64,000 nucleotides of DNA, from NCBI RefSeq assembly GCF_913773735.1, contig NZ_CAJYEB010000010.1, positions 62,001 through 126,000 of the forward strand, given 5' to 3'. The notes under the pieces are model-generated. The model had not been told where the DNA came from and searched no databases. It was given only the letters and a program-made list of their open reading frames with translations. This document shows positions 45,039-54,809 of this stretch, piece after piece. A program made the position numbers and the translations under genes. Source of the stretch: an uncultured Massilia sp. GTDB taxonomy: Bacteria; Pseudomonadota; Gammaproteobacteria; Burkholderiales; Burkholderiaceae_D. How positions within the stretch are numbered: the first letter of the stretch is position 1; every line of letters starts with the position of its first letter.

Positions 45039-46154
45039 ATGAAAAAAGCGTTGATCACCGGGGTCACCGGCCAGGATGGATCGTACCTGGCCGAACTGTT
45101 GCTGGAAAAAGGGTACGAGGTGCACGGGATCAAGCGCCGCGCCTCGCTGTTCAACACGGCGCGCATCGACCACATCTACCAGGATCCGCACGCCGACAAC
45201 CCGCACTTCTTCCTGCATTACGGCGACCTGAGCGATACCTCGAACCTGAACCGCATCCTGTGCGAGATCCAGCCCGACGAGGTCTACAACCTGGGCGCGA
45301 TGAGCCACGTGGCGGTATCGTTCGAGTCGCCCGAGTACACGGCCGACGTCGACGGCATCGGCACGCTGCGCCTGCTCGAGGCGATCCGCTTCCTCGGCCT
45401 GGAAAAAAAGACCCGCTTCTACCAGGCCTCGACGTCGGAACTCTACGGCCTGGTGCAGGAAGTGCCGCAGCGCGAGTCGACGCCGTTCTATCCGCGCAGC
45501 CCGTATGCGGTGGCCAAGCTGTACGCGTACTGGATCACGGTCAATTATCGCGAGGCTTATGGGATGTATGCCTGCAACGGCATCCTGTTCAACCATGAGT
45601 CGCCGCGCCGGGGCGAGACCTTCGTGACGCGCAAGATCACGCGCGCCCTAGCGAACATCGCCCAGGGTTTGGAGCAGCAGCTATTCCTCGGCAACATGGA
45701 CGCCCTGCGCGACTGGGGGCATGCGCGCGACTATGTCGAGATGCAATGGCTGATGCTGCAGCAGGATACCCCCGAGGACTTCGTCATCGCGACCGGACGC
45801 CAGTATTCGGTACGCCAGTTCGTCGAGCTTGCCGCGCGCGAACTGGGCATCGAGATCGCCTGGCAGGGCGAAGGCGTCCACGAACGCGGCGTGGTCGCGT
45901 CCGTCGGCGGCGACAAAGCGCCTGGGGTGGTGGTGGGTCAACCGCTGGTCGCGGTCGATCCGCAATACTTCCGTCCAACGGAAGTCGACACGCTGCTCGG
46001 GGACCCCGGCAAGGCGCGCGAGCGCCTCGGCTGGGAACCCCGCATCAGCTTCGAAGCGATGGTGCAGGAAATGGTGGCGCACGACCTCGACAGGGCACGC
46101 CGCCACAAGCTGCTGGCATCGCATGGTTACAACGTCGCAATTTCATTGGAGTGA
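45039..46154 (+). CDS. gmd: GDP-mannose 4,6-dehydratase
   Basis: A 371-residue NADP-dependent SDR-type enzyme that makes GDP-4-keto-6-deoxymannose from GDP-mannose. The Rossmann motif is [20 protein letters not shown], the RR motif is [16 protein letters not shown], and the catalytic residues are in ASTSELYG and the YxxxK of [28 protein letters not shown] forms the sugar-nucleotide loop. The next gene, GDP-fucose synthase, starts 3 bp after the stop, so the pathway is complete for GDP-L-fucose. Confidence 0.95.
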   Translation: MKKALITGVTGQDGSYLAELLLEKGYEVHGIKRRASLFNTARIDHIYQDPHADNPHFFLHYGDLSDTSNLNRILCEIQPDEVYNLGAMSHVAVSFESPEYTADVDGIGTLRLLEAIRFLGLEKKTRFYQASTSELYGLVQEVPQRESTPFYPRSPYAVAKLYAYWITVNYREAYGMYACNGILFNHESPRRGETFVTRKITRALANIAQGLEQQLFLGNMDALRDWGHARDYVEMQWLMLQQDTPEDFVIATGRQYSVRQFVELAARELGIEIAWQGEGVHERGVVASVGGDKAPGVVVGQPLVAVDPQYFRPTEVDTLLGDPGKARERLGWEPRISFEAMVQEMVAHDLDRARRHKLLASHGYNVAISLE

Positions 46155-46157
46155 ACG

Positions 46158-47135
46158 TTGAATACGCAACCCCGCATCTACGTCGCCGGCCATAACGGCC
46201 TGGTCGGCTCGGCCATCGTGCGCGCGCTGCGCGCCCAGGGCCATACCAATATCGTCACGCGCAGCCACGCGGAACTGGAACTCACCGAGCAGGACCAGGT
46301 GCGCGATTTCTTCCGTAACGAACGCATCGACCAGGTCTACCTGGCGGCCGCCAAGGTGGGCGGCATCCATGCCAACAACACATATCCGGCCGATTTTATC
46401 TACGACAACATGATGGTGCAGGCCAACGTCGTGCACGAGGCGCGCGCGAACGGCGTGCAGAAGCTGCTGTTCCTCGGCTCCTCGTGCATCTACCCGCGCC
46501 TGGCCCAGCAGCCGATCAGGGAAGAGTACCTGATGAGCGGCATGCTGGAGCCGACCAACGAGCCGTACGCGATGGCCAAGATCGCCGGCATCAAGCTGTG
46601 CGAGAGCTACAACCGCCAGTACGGCACCGACTACCGCAGCGTGATGCCGACCAATCTCTACGGCCCGGGCGACAACTACCACCCGGAAAACAGCCACGTC
46701 ATCCCCGCGCTGATCCGCCGCTTCCACGAGGCGACGCTGGCCAATGCGCCGGAAGTCGTGATCTGGGGCAGCGGCAAGCCGATGCGCGAGTTCCTCTACG
46801 TCGACGACATGGCCGAGGCCTGCGTGCACGTGATGAACCTCGACCAGGCCACCTATGCCGCGCACACCGACCCGATGCATTCGCACATCAACGTCGGCAC
46901 CGGCGAGGACGTCACGATCGCCGAGCTGGCGCAACTGGTGGGCGAGGTGACGGGCTACCGCGGCCGCATCGGCTTCGACACCAGCAAGCCGGACGGCACG
47001 CCGCGCAAGCTGCTCGACGTGTCGAAGCTGAAGTCGCTCGGCTGGCAGGCGCGCACGCCGCTGCGCGACGGCCTGCGCATGGCCTACGACGCCTTCGTCG
47101 AACTGACCGAGATGGAAAAGCGCGCTGCCGCCTGA
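46158..47135 (+). CDS. fcl: GDP-L-fucose synthase
   Basis: A 325-residue bifunctional epimerase-reductase that converts GDP-4-keto-6-deoxymannose to GDP-L-fucose. It has the N-terminal [38 protein letters not shown] and [13 protein letters not shown], with the catalytic YxxxK in [12 protein letters not shown] and [16 protein letters not shown]. The start is TTG 46158, 3 bp after the gmd stop; an AGTGAACG stretch gives a weak RBS. It marks fucose as a likely component of the exopolysaccharide. Confidence 0.95.
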   Translation: MNTQPRIYVAGHNGLVGSAIVRALRAQGHTNIVTRSHAELELTEQDQVRDFFRNERIDQVYLAAAKVGGIHANNTYPADFIYDNMMVQANVVHEARANGVQKLLFLGSSCIYPRLAQQPIREEYLMSGMLEPTNEPYAMAKIAGIKLCESYNRQYGTDYRSVMPTNLYGPGDNYHPENSHVIPALIRRFHEATLANAPEVVIWGSGKPMREFLYVDDMAEACVHVMNLDQATYAAHTDPMHSHINVGTGEDVTIAELAQLVGEVTGYRGRIGFDTSKPDGTPRKLLDVSKLKSLGWQARTPLRDGLRMAYDAFVELTEMEKRAAA

Positions 47136-47289
47136 GGAGCGCAGGCGGCAGCCGCGGGCGGGGCCGCATGGAAGAGTGTTAATTGACGAACAGATACTCA
47201 ACCGTGCGGCTCCCAGAATGGGTGCGCATAAAAAGAGTTCCGTGGCGGTGCGATCGCTGCCGCTTTGACCAACCGAAGGAAACTTTATC

Positions 47290-48348
47290 TTGAACAACAA
47301 CCTGGCGTCCATCATGAACACATCCTCCCTCACCGTCCCGAAGCGCGCGCTGTGCGCCGCGCTGATCCTGGTTGCAGCCACCTTGAGCGCCTGCGGCGAC
47401 AAGGCCAAGGAAGCGAAGAAGCCCGGCCAGGCGCTGGCGAGCGTGAACGGGGAGGAAGTCACGGTGTTGCAGCTCAACGAGGAACTGCAGCGCGCCGGGG
47501 TGGCGTCGGCCCAGCAGGACACCGCCAGCAAGCAGCTGCTGCAGGTGCTGATCGACCGCCAGCTGCTGCAGGAGGCGGCCGCCAAGGAAAACCTCGACCG
47601 CGATCCCAAGGTGATGCAGGCGATCGACCGCGCCCGCGCGCTGATCATCGCCCAGGCCTACCTGCAGAAGAAGATCGGCACGCCGGGGCGCCCGACGTCG
47701 GCCGAGGTCGAGGATTACTTCAACAAGCATCCGGAATTCTTTGCCAACCGCAAGCAGTTCAGCATGAACGAGCTGGTCATTTCCTCCAACGACCTGACGC
47801 CGGAGCTGCGCAGCGCCGCCGACGGCGCCAAGTCGCTGGAAGAAGTCGCCGTGTGGCTCGATGCGCACAAGGTGCGCTACGGCCGCAACCAGGTCACGCG
47901 CTCGACCGCCGACGTGCCGCCGGCGCTGGCGTCGAAGCTGCTGGGCATGCCCAAGGGGCAATTGTTCGTCGTTAAGGAGGGGCCGCGCGCGATGTTCATC
48001 TCGGTGGCCGAGGTGAAGGATGCGCCGGTGTCGCTGCAGGTCGCCCAGGCGCAGATCGAGCAATTCCTCATGAAGAAGAAAAACCAGGAAATGGCGTCCG
48101 CCGAGCTGCAGCGCCTGCGCTCCACCGCCAAGATCGACTACCTGAACAAGAGCATGATGCCCGATCCGAAGGCGACGCCCGCGCTGCCCGGCGGCGCCGC
48201 GCCCGCCAGCGCCGTCGCCGGCGCCGATGCGCCGGCCGCTGCCGCCGCTGCCGCGACGCCCGCCGCGGCCGCCGATCCCGCGCCGGCCGAGAATGCCGGC
48301 GGCACCGACAAGGCCGCGCTCGACCGCGGCGTCGCAGGACTGAAGTGA
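47290..48348 (+). CDS. epsD: EpsD-family peptidyl-prolyl isomerase-like lipoprotein
   Basis: A protein of about 352 residues of the EpsD family (SurA/parvulin-type chaperones in Eps loci). It has a signal with lipobox (ILVAATLSACGDKAK), a SurA-like N-terminal helical domain (ASVNGEEVTVLQLNEELQR, LLQVLIDRQLLQEAA), a parvulin-like domain without clear catalytic residues, and an Ala/Pro-rich tail of about 60 residues. It presumably folds or guides envelope components of the exporter. The start is TTG at 47290 with AAGGAA at about 8 nt; an in-frame ATG at 47314 is possible and gives the same signal peptide. Confidence 0.88.
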   Translation: MNNNLASIMNTSSLTVPKRALCAALILVAATLSACGDKAKEAKKPGQALASVNGEEVTVLQLNEELQRAGVASAQQDTASKQLLQVLIDRQLLQEAAAKENLDRDPKVMQAIDRARALIIAQAYLQKKIGTPGRPTSAEVEDYFNKHPEFFANRKQFSMNELVISSNDLTPELRSAADGAKSLEEVAVWLDAHKVRYGRNQVTRSTADVPPALASKLLGMPKGQLFVVKEGPRAMFISVAEVKDAPVSLQVAQAQIEQFLMKKKNQEMASAELQRLRSTAKIDYLNKSMMPDPKATPALPGGAAPASAVAGADAPAAAAAAATPAAAADPAPAENAGGTDKAALDRGVAGLK

Positions 48349-48386
48349 ACCATCCCGAGACCCCGACGAACAAGAAGGAGAACCCC

Positions 48387-49175
48387 ATGAAACGATTCGC
48401 ACACTGGATGATCGCGGCGGCCCTGATGCTGGGAGCCGGCCTGGCCGGCGCGGCCGAGGTGCTGCTGGGCCCGGGCGACGTGGTCCGCGCCTCCGTCTAC
48501 GGCAGCCCCGACCTCGCGGTCGAGACGCGCGTCTCGGAAGGCGGCAGCCTGACCTTCCCGCTGCTGGGCGAAGTCCAGGTCGGCGGCCTGACCACCCAGC
48601 AGGCCGAGAAGAAGATCGGCGGCCTGCTCGAGAAGGGCGGCTACCTCAAGAAGGCGCAGGTCAACCTCCTGATCACCACGCTGGCCAGCCAGCAGGTGTC
48701 GGTGCTGGGCCAGGTCAACCGCCCGGGCCGCTACCCGATCGACGGCAAGCGCAAGGTGCTCGACGTGCTGGCCCTGGCCGGCGGCATCGGCGCCGAGGGC
48801 GGCGACATGGTCAGCCTGGTGCGCACCCGCGACGGCCAGACCACGCGCGAGACCATCGACGTCGTCGACATGGTGCGCAAGGGCGAGCTCAACCGCGACT
48901 ACGAAGTGGCCGGCGGCGACATCATCTTCGTCGAACGCGCGCCGCGCGCCTACATCACCGGCGAGGTCCAGCGCCCGGGGCCGTTCCGCGTCGAGCGCGC
49001 GATGACCGTCCAGCAAGCCATCTCGGCCGGCGGCGGCCTGAGCCTGCGCGGCACCCAGCGCGGCCTGCAGATCACGCGCAAGGACCAGGCCGGCGTGCCG
49101 CGTACGATCGACGTGAAGGCGAACGACGTCCTGCAGCCGGACGACGTCGTCATCGTCAAGGAATCCTGGTTCTGA
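48387..49175 (+). CDS. epsE: EpsE-type polysaccharide export outer-membrane protein
   Basis: A 262-residue Wza-like exporter subunit with a signal peptide (MIAAALMLGAGLAGAAE). A poly-export domain follows (VLLGPGDVVRASVYGSPDLA, VSEGGSLTFPLLGEVQVGGL) together with SLBB-type repeats (QVSVLGQVNRPGRYPIDGKR and RAYITGEVQRPGPFRVERAM). It builds the outer-membrane export channel. The signal lacks a lipobox cysteine, unlike Wza. The start is ATG 48387 with AAGGAG at 6 nt, 38 bp after epsD. A GTG in frame at 48345 would overlap epsD and is less likely. Confidence 0.9.
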   Translation: MKRFAHWMIAAALMLGAGLAGAAEVLLGPGDVVRASVYGSPDLAVETRVSEGGSLTFPLLGEVQVGGLTTQQAEKKIGGLLEKGGYLKKAQVNLLITTLASQQVSVLGQVNRPGRYPIDGKRKVLDVLALAGGIGAEGGDMVSLVRTRDGQTTRETIDVVDMVRKGELNRDYEVAGGDIIFVERAPRAYITGEVQRPGPFRVERAMTVQQAISAGGGLSLRGTQRGLQITRKDQAGVPRTIDVKANDVLQPDDVVIVKESWF

Positions 49176-49275
49176 CTGAGGGGAACCCCGATAAACCTGC
49201 TGCGCGGCCGCAGCTGCGGCCTGCGACCCCTCGCTAAGGTTTCCCGGGGCGCCGGAACGCTGACGGTGTTCCAGT

Positions 49276-49296
49276 TTGTTGTTGTTGTTGTTGTTG
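49276..49296 (+). repeat. (TTG)7 microsatellite in the epsF leader
   Basis: Seven TTG triplets in the 176-bp gap between epsE and epsF, about 55 bp before the epsF ATG. The same gap holds a GC-rich self-complementary patch (GCGGCCGCAGCTGCGGCC, about 49204-49221). No gene is seen in it. Slippage here would change leader length but not the coding sequence. Confidence 0.7.
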
Positions 49297-49351
49297 GTTT
49301 CGACCAATTGCTGTTGCTGGTTTTCGATCCACCCTGCTGAAAAGGTTCATC

Positions 49352-50764
49352 ATGAACGTCCGACAATTCCTGCTGATCTTGCTTGCACGGAAGAAGATCA
49401 TTTTGACGACCCTTCTCGTGACGGTCGCACTGGCATTGGGCTACAGCCTCGTGCAGAACAAGACCTACAAGGCAACGGCATCCGTGTTGTTGAACTACAA
49501 GGGGGTGGATCCGCTGACCGGGCTGACGATGCCGGGCCAGCTGTTGCCGGGCTATATGGCGACGCAGATCGACATCATCAGCAGCAAGAACGTGGCGCTG
49601 CGCGTCGTCGATGCGTTGCGGTTGGCGAACAGCCCGGCCGTCGTGCAGCAGTTCAACGAGGCCAACGAGGGCAAGGGCTCGGTGCGCGACTGGCTGGCCG
49701 ACCTGCTGCTCAAGAAGCTCGAGATCGTGCCGTCGCGCGAGTCGTCCGTCGTCGAGATCAGCTTCAAGGGCGCCGACCCGGCCTTCGCGGCCGCCGTCGC
49801 CAACGCCTTCGCCGACGAGTACCAGAAGATCACCGTCCAGCTCAAGACCGAGCCGGCCAAGAACGCCTCCAACTACTTCAACGAACAGACCAAGCAGTTG
49901 CGCGACAACCTCGAGGCGGCGCAGGCGCGCCTGTCGAAGTACCAGCAGGAAAAGGGCATCGTCAGCCTCGACAACAACCGCGTCGACGTCGAACTGTCGC
50001 GCCTGAACGACCTGTCGGCCCAGCTGGTCGCGGCCCAGACCGCCGCGATGGAAGCCAGCTCGCGCCAGGCCGCCGCCGGCAACGCCGCGTTCGGCTCGCC
50101 CGACGTGGCCAACAACGGCCTGATCCAGACCATGCGCGCCAACCTGGCCGTGGCCGAGGGCAAGTTCGCCGACACGTCGCAGCGCTACGGCCGCAACCAC
50201 CCGCAATACCTGGCCGCCAAGGCCGAGCTGGACAAGGTGCGCGCCGAGCTGAACGCCGCCACCGGCACCGTCACCCGCAGCGTCGGCGCCAACGCCGAGG
50301 TATACCGCCAGCGCGAAGCCGAGCTGCGCAAGGCCGTCGACGAACAGAAGACCAAGGTGCTGCAGCTGAACCGCGCCCGCGACGAGCAGGGCGTGCTGCT
50401 GAAGGACCTCGACAGCGCGCAGCGCGCCTTCGACGCCGCCTCGCAGCGCTTCTCGCAGACCCGCATCGAGGCGCAGTCGACGCAGTCCGACATTTCGCTG
50501 CTGAACCCGGCCGTGCCGCCGACCACCCCGTCGGGCCCGCGCGTGCTGCTCAACACGCTGGTCTCGATCCTGCTGGGCACCATCCTGGGCGTGGGCCTGG
50601 CGCTGCTGACGGAACTGCTGAACCGCCCGGTGCGTTCGGCCGGCGACGTCAAGGACCTGCTGGGCATCCCGGTGCTCGGCACCATCGCGTGGAAGTCGCC
50701 GCGCACGCACGGACGCGGCCTGCGCGCCCTGATGACGCCGCGCCGCCTGCTGCGCCTGAACTGA
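49352..50764 (+). CDS. epsF: EpsF-type polysaccharide chain-length determinant
   Basis: A 470-residue Wzz/PCP-type inner-membrane protein. The first span ([18 protein letters not shown]) is followed by a periplasmic domain with long coiled-coils ([24 protein letters not shown]-like helices) and a second span ([20 protein letters not shown]). The C-terminal tail ends in a basic patch ([12 protein letters not shown]). The family carries a motif in the tail, [15 protein letters not shown]. It controls chain length and pairs with EpsG, whose gene starts 15 bp after the stop. Confidence 0.92.
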   Translation: MNVRQFLLILLARKKIILTTLLVTVALALGYSLVQNKTYKATASVLLNYKGVDPLTGLTMPGQLLPGYMATQIDIISSKNVALRVVDALRLANSPAVVQQFNEANEGKGSVRDWLADLLLKKLEIVPSRESSVVEISFKGADPAFAAAVANAFADEYQKITVQLKTEPAKNASNYFNEQTKQLRDNLEAAQARLSKYQQEKGIVSLDNNRVDVELSRLNDLSAQLVAAQTAAMEASSRQAAAGNAAFGSPDVANNGLIQTMRANLAVAEGKFADTSQRYGRNHPQYLAAKAELDKVRAELNAATGTVTRSVGANAEVYRQREAELRKAVDEQKTKVLQLNRARDEQGVLLKDLDSAQRAFDAASQRFSQTRIEAQSTQSDISLLNPAVPPTTPSGPRVLLNTLVSILLGTILGVGLALLTELLNRPVRSAGDVKDLLGIPVLGTIAWKSPRTHGRGLRALMTPRRLLRLN

Positions 50765-50779
50765 TCGATTGGACAAGCC

Positions 50780-51646
50780 ATGAATTCACCGATACTCAAC
50801 GCCATTCCCGAGCGCAGCGCCGAGTCGAGCATGGGCGCGCTGCTGCTCGATGCCGGCAAGCTCAATCCCGAAGACGCCGAACGCGTGCTGCGCATGCAGA
50901 AGGAGACCGGCATCCGCTTCGGCGAGGCGGCCGTGCGCCTGGGCCTCGTCAGCGAGGACGACATCCAGCAGGTGCTGGCCCGCCAGTTCTCCTATCCCTA
51001 CCTGCAGAAAGGGCAGGCGGGCCTGTCGCCCAAGCTGATCGCCGCCTACGAGCCGTTCTCGGAACAGGTCGAGTCGCTGCGCGCGATCCGCAGCCAGCTG
51101 ATGCTGCGCTGGTTCGCGCGCGGGCGCCGCGCGCTGGCCATCGTCGGCGTCGATCCCGAGGACGGCGCGGCGCTGTTCGCGGCCAACCTGGCCATCGTGT
51201 TCTCGCAATTGGGCGAGCAGACGCTGCTGGTGGACGCCAACCTGCGCGCCCCGCGCCAGCAGGACATGTTCGCGCTCAAGCCGCGCCAGGGCCTGTCGGA
51301 CCTGCTGGCCGGACGGGCCGACCTGGACGTGATCGCGCGCGTGCCGGCCTTCGTCGACCTGTCGATCATGCCGGCCGGCACGCTGCCGCCGAACCCGCAG
51401 GAACTGGTGGCGCGCGAGGGCTTCCGCAACCTCAACACCCAGCTCGAGTCGCGCTACGACGTCGTGCTGTACGACGTGCCGCCGTTCCAGTCCGGCGTCG
51501 ACGCGATCGCCGTCGCCAGCCGCGCCGGCGGCGTGCTGCTCGTCACGCGCAAGAACTACACCCGCATCTCGCACATCGGCCGCGCGGCCGAGCAGCTGGC
51601 CGACGCCGGCTGCGAAGTGCTCGGTTCGGTGGTGATGGAGTTCTGA
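50780..51646 (+). CDS. epsG: EpsG-type chain-length determinant tyrosine kinase with degenerate P-loop
   Basis: A 288-residue protein of the BY-kinase-like EpsG family. The N-terminal half is a GspE/MshEN-type domain (LNPEDAERVLRMQKETGIRF, SEDDIQQVLARQFSYPYLQKG) as in family members. The C-terminal half is a P-loop ATPase fold (ALAIVGVDPEDGAALFAANL, QTLLVDANLR, LYDVPPF). Walker A reads VDPEDGAAL where active BY-kinases have GEGKST or GEGRS, and the A' motif is VDANLR rather than DADLR. No tyrosine-rich tail is present. Nucleotide binding is therefore doubtful, and it may work as a partner of EpsF without kinase activity. Confidence 0.85.
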   Translation: MNSPILNAIPERSAESSMGALLLDAGKLNPEDAERVLRMQKETGIRFGEAAVRLGLVSEDDIQQVLARQFSYPYLQKGQAGLSPKLIAAYEPFSEQVESLRAIRSQLMLRWFARGRRALAIVGVDPEDGAALFAANLAIVFSQLGEQTLLVDANLRAPRQQDMFALKPRQGLSDLLAGRADLDVIARVPAFVDLSIMPAGTLPPNPQELVAREGFRNLNTQLESRYDVVLYDVPPFQSGVDAIAVASRAGGVLLVTRKNYTRISHIGRAAEQLADAGCEVLGSVVMEF

Positions 51647-51647
51647 C

Positions 51648-52604
51648 ATGGATTCCAAGGTGCACGCCGCCCGCGCGCCGGCCGCCGCATTGCGGACTGC
51701 GTTGCGCGACGCGTTGCCGGAGTGGTGGCCGGTGCTGCTCGGCCTGGGCGTCCTCTTCGTGCCGACCTTCTGGTACCTGTTCACCGGTCCCTGGATCGGC
51801 GAGGAGCAGGGACACGGGCCCATCATCTTCGGCCTGGCGATCTGGCTGATCTACCGCAAATGGCCCGACGTCATCGCGGCCACCACGCCGCCGCGCAGCA
51901 GCTGGACCGGCTGGCCGATCCTCGCGCTGGGCCTGCTGGCCTACCTGCTGGGCCGCTCGCAGAAGATCCTGATGATGGAAATCGTCTCGATCATCCTGGT
52001 CATGGCCGCCGTGCTCCTGGTCAAGCGCGGCGCCACGGCCCTGCGCGTGCTGTGGTTCCCGTTCTTCTTCATGCTGTTCATGGTGCCGCTGCCGAGCGAA
52101 TTCGTGGCCGCCGTGACGATGCCGATGAAGATGGCCGTGTCCTGGGCCACCGAACACATCCTGTGGGCCCTCGGCTACCCGATCAGCCGCTCGGGCGTGA
52201 TCCTGCAGATCGGCCAGTACCAGCTGCTGGTGGCCGATGCCTGCGCCGGCCTGCAGACGCTGCTGACGCTGGAAGCGCTGGGCCTGTTCTACCTGAACCT
52301 GATGCGCCATCCCTCCGCCTTCCGCAACATCGCGCTGGCGATCTTCATCGTGCCGATCTCGTTCTCGGCCAACGTCATCCGCGTGATCGTGCTGACGCTG
52401 ATCACCTATTACTATGGCGACGCGGCGGGGCAGGGCTTCCTGCACGGCTTCGCCGGCATGGTGCTGTTCATCACGGCCCTGGTGCTGATCCTGTCGGTCG
52501 ACTCGGCGCTGCAGTGGTTCGTGCGCCGGCGCCAGGGCGGCGGCGGCGGCCACGGCGGGCCGGGCAGGCCCGGCGGCGCGCTGCGCCCCAAGGAGGCCAC
52601 ATGA
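51648..52604 (+). CDS. xrtB: Exosortase B (XrtB/EpsH)
   Basis: A 318-residue multi-pass membrane protease of the exosortase family, which cleaves and sorts PEP-CTERM proteins in bacteria with Eps-type exopolysaccharide. The catalytic triad is complete: C199 in VADACAGLQTLL, R245 in SFSANVIRVIVLT and H266 in GFLHGFAGMVLF. About eight spans are seen. The last 30 residues are Gly/Arg-rich (RRRQGGGGGHGGPGRPGG), longer than needed for the catalytic core. Gene order after epsG and before epsI fits XrtB. epsI overlaps its stop (ATGA). Confidence 0.93.
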   Translation: MDSKVHAARAPAAALRTALRDALPEWWPVLLGLGVLFVPTFWYLFTGPWIGEEQGHGPIIFGLAIWLIYRKWPDVIAATTPPRSSWTGWPILALGLLAYLLGRSQKILMMEIVSIILVMAAVLLVKRGATALRVLWFPFFFMLFMVPLPSEFVAAVTMPMKMAVSWATEHILWALGYPISRSGVILQIGQYQLLVADACAGLQTLLTLEALGLFYLNLMRHPSAFRNIALAIFIVPISFSANVIRVIVLTLITYYYGDAAGQGFLHGFAGMVLFITALVLILSVDSALQWFVRRRQGGGGGHGGPGRPGGALRPKEAT

Positions 52605-53293
52605 ACCGCAAGCTCCTCGCCAGCGTGGTGCTGGGCGCGGCCATGGCCGGCACGGCCGCCCTGACGGCGTTCGCCACGCCCAGGCACAAGGTGGCCGCCG
52701 TCCAGGACAAGTTCAGCCTGGAACAGATGATCCCGGAACGCTTCGGCAGCTGGCGGGTCGACCGCACCATCGTGCCGCTGACCCCCGACGAGACGCAGAA
52801 GGAGCTGATCGAGACGCTGTACGACCAGACGCTGGCGCGCACCTACGTCAACGACGCCGGCCAGCGCGTGATGCTGTCGATCGCCTACGGCGGCGACCAG
52901 AGCAAGCAGCTGCAGCTGCACCTGCCGGAAGTCTGCTACGTGGCCCAGGGCTTCGACATGGTCGACGCCAACAAGGGCGAACTCGCCACGCACTACGGCA
53001 CGGTCCCGATCAAGCGCCTGGTGGCGCGCCAGAACGCGCGCAACGAACCCATCACATACTGGGTGACGGTGGGCGACAAGGCGGTGTCCTCGGGCCTGGG
53101 CCAGAAGTACCAGCGCTTCGTCTACGGCCTGACCGGCAAGATCCCGGACGGCATGCTGGTGCGGGTCTCGACCATCGAGGCCGACGCCGCCCACGCCTAC
53201 CAGGTGCAGGACCGCTTCGTGGTCCAGATGCTCGATGCGCTGGCGCCGCGCGACCGCGGCCGGCTCATCGGCGCCGCCACCAAGCAGGGCTGA
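52601..53293 (+). CDS. epsI: EpsI-family exosortase-associated protein
   Basis: A 230-residue exported or membrane-anchored protein. It has an N-terminal hydrophobic segment (VVLGAAMAGTAALTAFA), a domain starting FSLEQMIPERFGSWRVD, and the family signature LQLHLPEVCYVAQGF with a conserved Cys. The end is YQVQDRFVVQMLDAL. EpsI proteins often occur fused to, or next to, exosortases and are thought to help polysaccharide or protein export. The ATG overlaps the xrtB TGA, with AAGGAGG at 5 nt. Confidence 0.9.
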   Translation: MNRKLLASVVLGAAMAGTAALTAFATPRHKVAAVQDKFSLEQMIPERFGSWRVDRTIVPLTPDETQKELIETLYDQTLARTYVNDAGQRVMLSIAYGGDQSKQLQLHLPEVCYVAQGFDMVDANKGELATHYGTVPIKRLVARQNARNEPITYWVTVGDKAVSSGLGQKYQRFVYGLTGKIPDGMLVRVSTIEADAAHAYQVQDRFVVQMLDALAPRDRGRLIGAATKQG

Positions 53294-53320
53294 CCCCACC
53301 GAACGCCGACCGGATACCGC

Positions 53321-54799
53321 ATGCAGACCGTCCTCCTCTACCTCTACACCTCGCTCCCCTTCATCGCCGTCGTGGCGCTGGCGATCGGCTCGATCGTCGG
53401 CGTCGGCGTGGGCATGGTGTGGCCGCGCTTCCTGGTCTACGGCTACCTGGCCGTGTTCTTCTTCAAGAATTCCACCAGCTACGGGGCGCTGGCCGCGTCG
53501 GCGCCCGGCATCTACAGCCGCGGCTCGGGCGTGCTGCTGTTCCCGCTGCTGCTGTGGTGCATGTTCGGCGCCTGGATCTGCGCGCGCGTCTCGGCGGGCT
53601 TCCAGCGCTACCAGGCGCCGCCGTGCAACCTGCGCGCCTGGTTCCTGGCCTGGTTCCTGCTGCTGGGCGGCCACGTCGCCGTGGCGCTGTTCTCCAACGT
53701 CACGCTGGCCGAGGCGCTGGCCCCGTCCGGCTTCTCGAACATCGTCTGGATGGCCCCGCTGGTTTCGCTGATGCTGCTGTCGTTCCGTACCCGCGAGCAC
53801 GTGATCGAACTGTCGCGCTTCATCCTGCTGGCGGGCCTCGTGCGCGCCGGCTTCGGCCTGGCGCGCTGGGCCGTGCTGGGCGGCGACCCGAACAATGTCT
53901 ACGCGAACATGAACGCGATCAAGATCAAGCTGACCTTCTTCGACATCAACGACAGCCTGCTGTGCACGGTCGCCTTCGCGATCGCGGCCGTCAACCTGTT
54001 CCAGGTGGTCAAGCACAAGCGCTCGCAGTTCTGGACCATGGTCGACTGGGCCACGCTGGGCATGACGGCCGCCTGCATCGTGCTGTCCTACCGCCGCAGC
54101 GCCTGGATCGGCTTCCTGCTGGCCTTCCTGGTGATCATGATGCGCTTCCCGCTGCAGCGCCGCGTGCAGATGGCGGTGCTGGGCCTGCCCGTGGTCGGCG
54201 CCGGCCTGCTGTACGCGGCCGTCAAGCGCCTGGGGCAGACCAAGGGCGCCAGCGGCGGCCTGTCGAGCCTGTTCTACGACATGGAATCGAAGCGCTTCGG
54301 CGCCGAGAGCGAGCGCGTGCTGGAACTCAAGTTCGCCATGGCCGACTTCGTCAACCACCTGTTCACCGGCATCGGCAGCTGGGGCCGCTATGCCGGCTAC
54401 CAGCAGATTTCCTGGCAGGCCGGCCACGACGGCGGCCTGTTCCTGCACAGCGGCGTGCTGCACATCGCGCTCAAGGCCGGCATTCCCGGGCTGGTGCTGC
54501 TGTGCGGCACGATCTGGGCGTTCATGGCCTTCACCCGCCGCGCGCTGCGCACGCTGCCGCCCGAATTGCTGGGCCTGGCGACGGCCGGCGCCGCCGGGCT
54601 GGCCTTCATGCTGCCCGACCTGCTGATCGGCACGCCGTTCCCGCAGGTGCGCACGACGCAGATGCTGGCCGTCTGCCTGGCCCTGCCGTACGTGGCGATG
54701 GCCGGCCTGCGCGCGGCGGCCGTGGCCGAGCCGGCCCAGGCGGCGCGCCGCGCCTACGGCATGGCGCCGGCGCCGCGCCGCTATCCGGTGACGGCATGA
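53321..54799 (+). CDS. O-antigen polymerase/ligase-like membrane protein (Wzy-like)
   Basis: A 492-residue multi-pass protein with about 12 spans and a large periplasmic loop (GQTKGASGGLSSLFYDMESK to SWGRYAGYQQISWQ) containing HDGGLFLHSGVL, the pattern of the O-antigen ligase/Wzy family. It probably polymerises the repeating units at the periplasmic side. It is placed between epsI and the flippase gene and reads in the same direction. Confidence 0.85.
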   Translation: MQTVLLYLYTSLPFIAVVALAIGSIVGVGVGMVWPRFLVYGYLAVFFFKNSTSYGALAASAPGIYSRGSGVLLFPLLLWCMFGAWICARVSAGFQRYQAPPCNLRAWFLAWFLLLGGHVAVALFSNVTLAEALAPSGFSNIVWMAPLVSLMLLSFRTREHVIELSRFILLAGLVRAGFGLARWAVLGGDPNNVYANMNAIKIKLTFFDINDSLLCTVAFAIAAVNLFQVVKHKRSQFWTMVDWATLGMTAACIVLSYRRSAWIGFLLAFLVIMMRFPLQRRVQMAVLGLPVVGAGLLYAAVKRLGQTKGASGGLSSLFYDMESKRFGAESERVLELKFAMADFVNHLFTGIGSWGRYAGYQQISWQAGHDGGLFLHSGVLHIALKAGIPGLVLLCGTIWAFMAFTRRALRTLPPELLGLATAGAAGLAFMLPDLLIGTPFPQVRTTQMLAVCLALPYVAMAGLRAAAVAEPAQAARRAYGMAPAPRRYPVTA

Positions 54800-54809
54800 C
54801 GGGGCGTCC

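Noticed and set aside
47183..47188. TTGACG as a -35 box for the epsD operon
   Set aside because: No -10-like hexamer lies 16-18 bp downstream.
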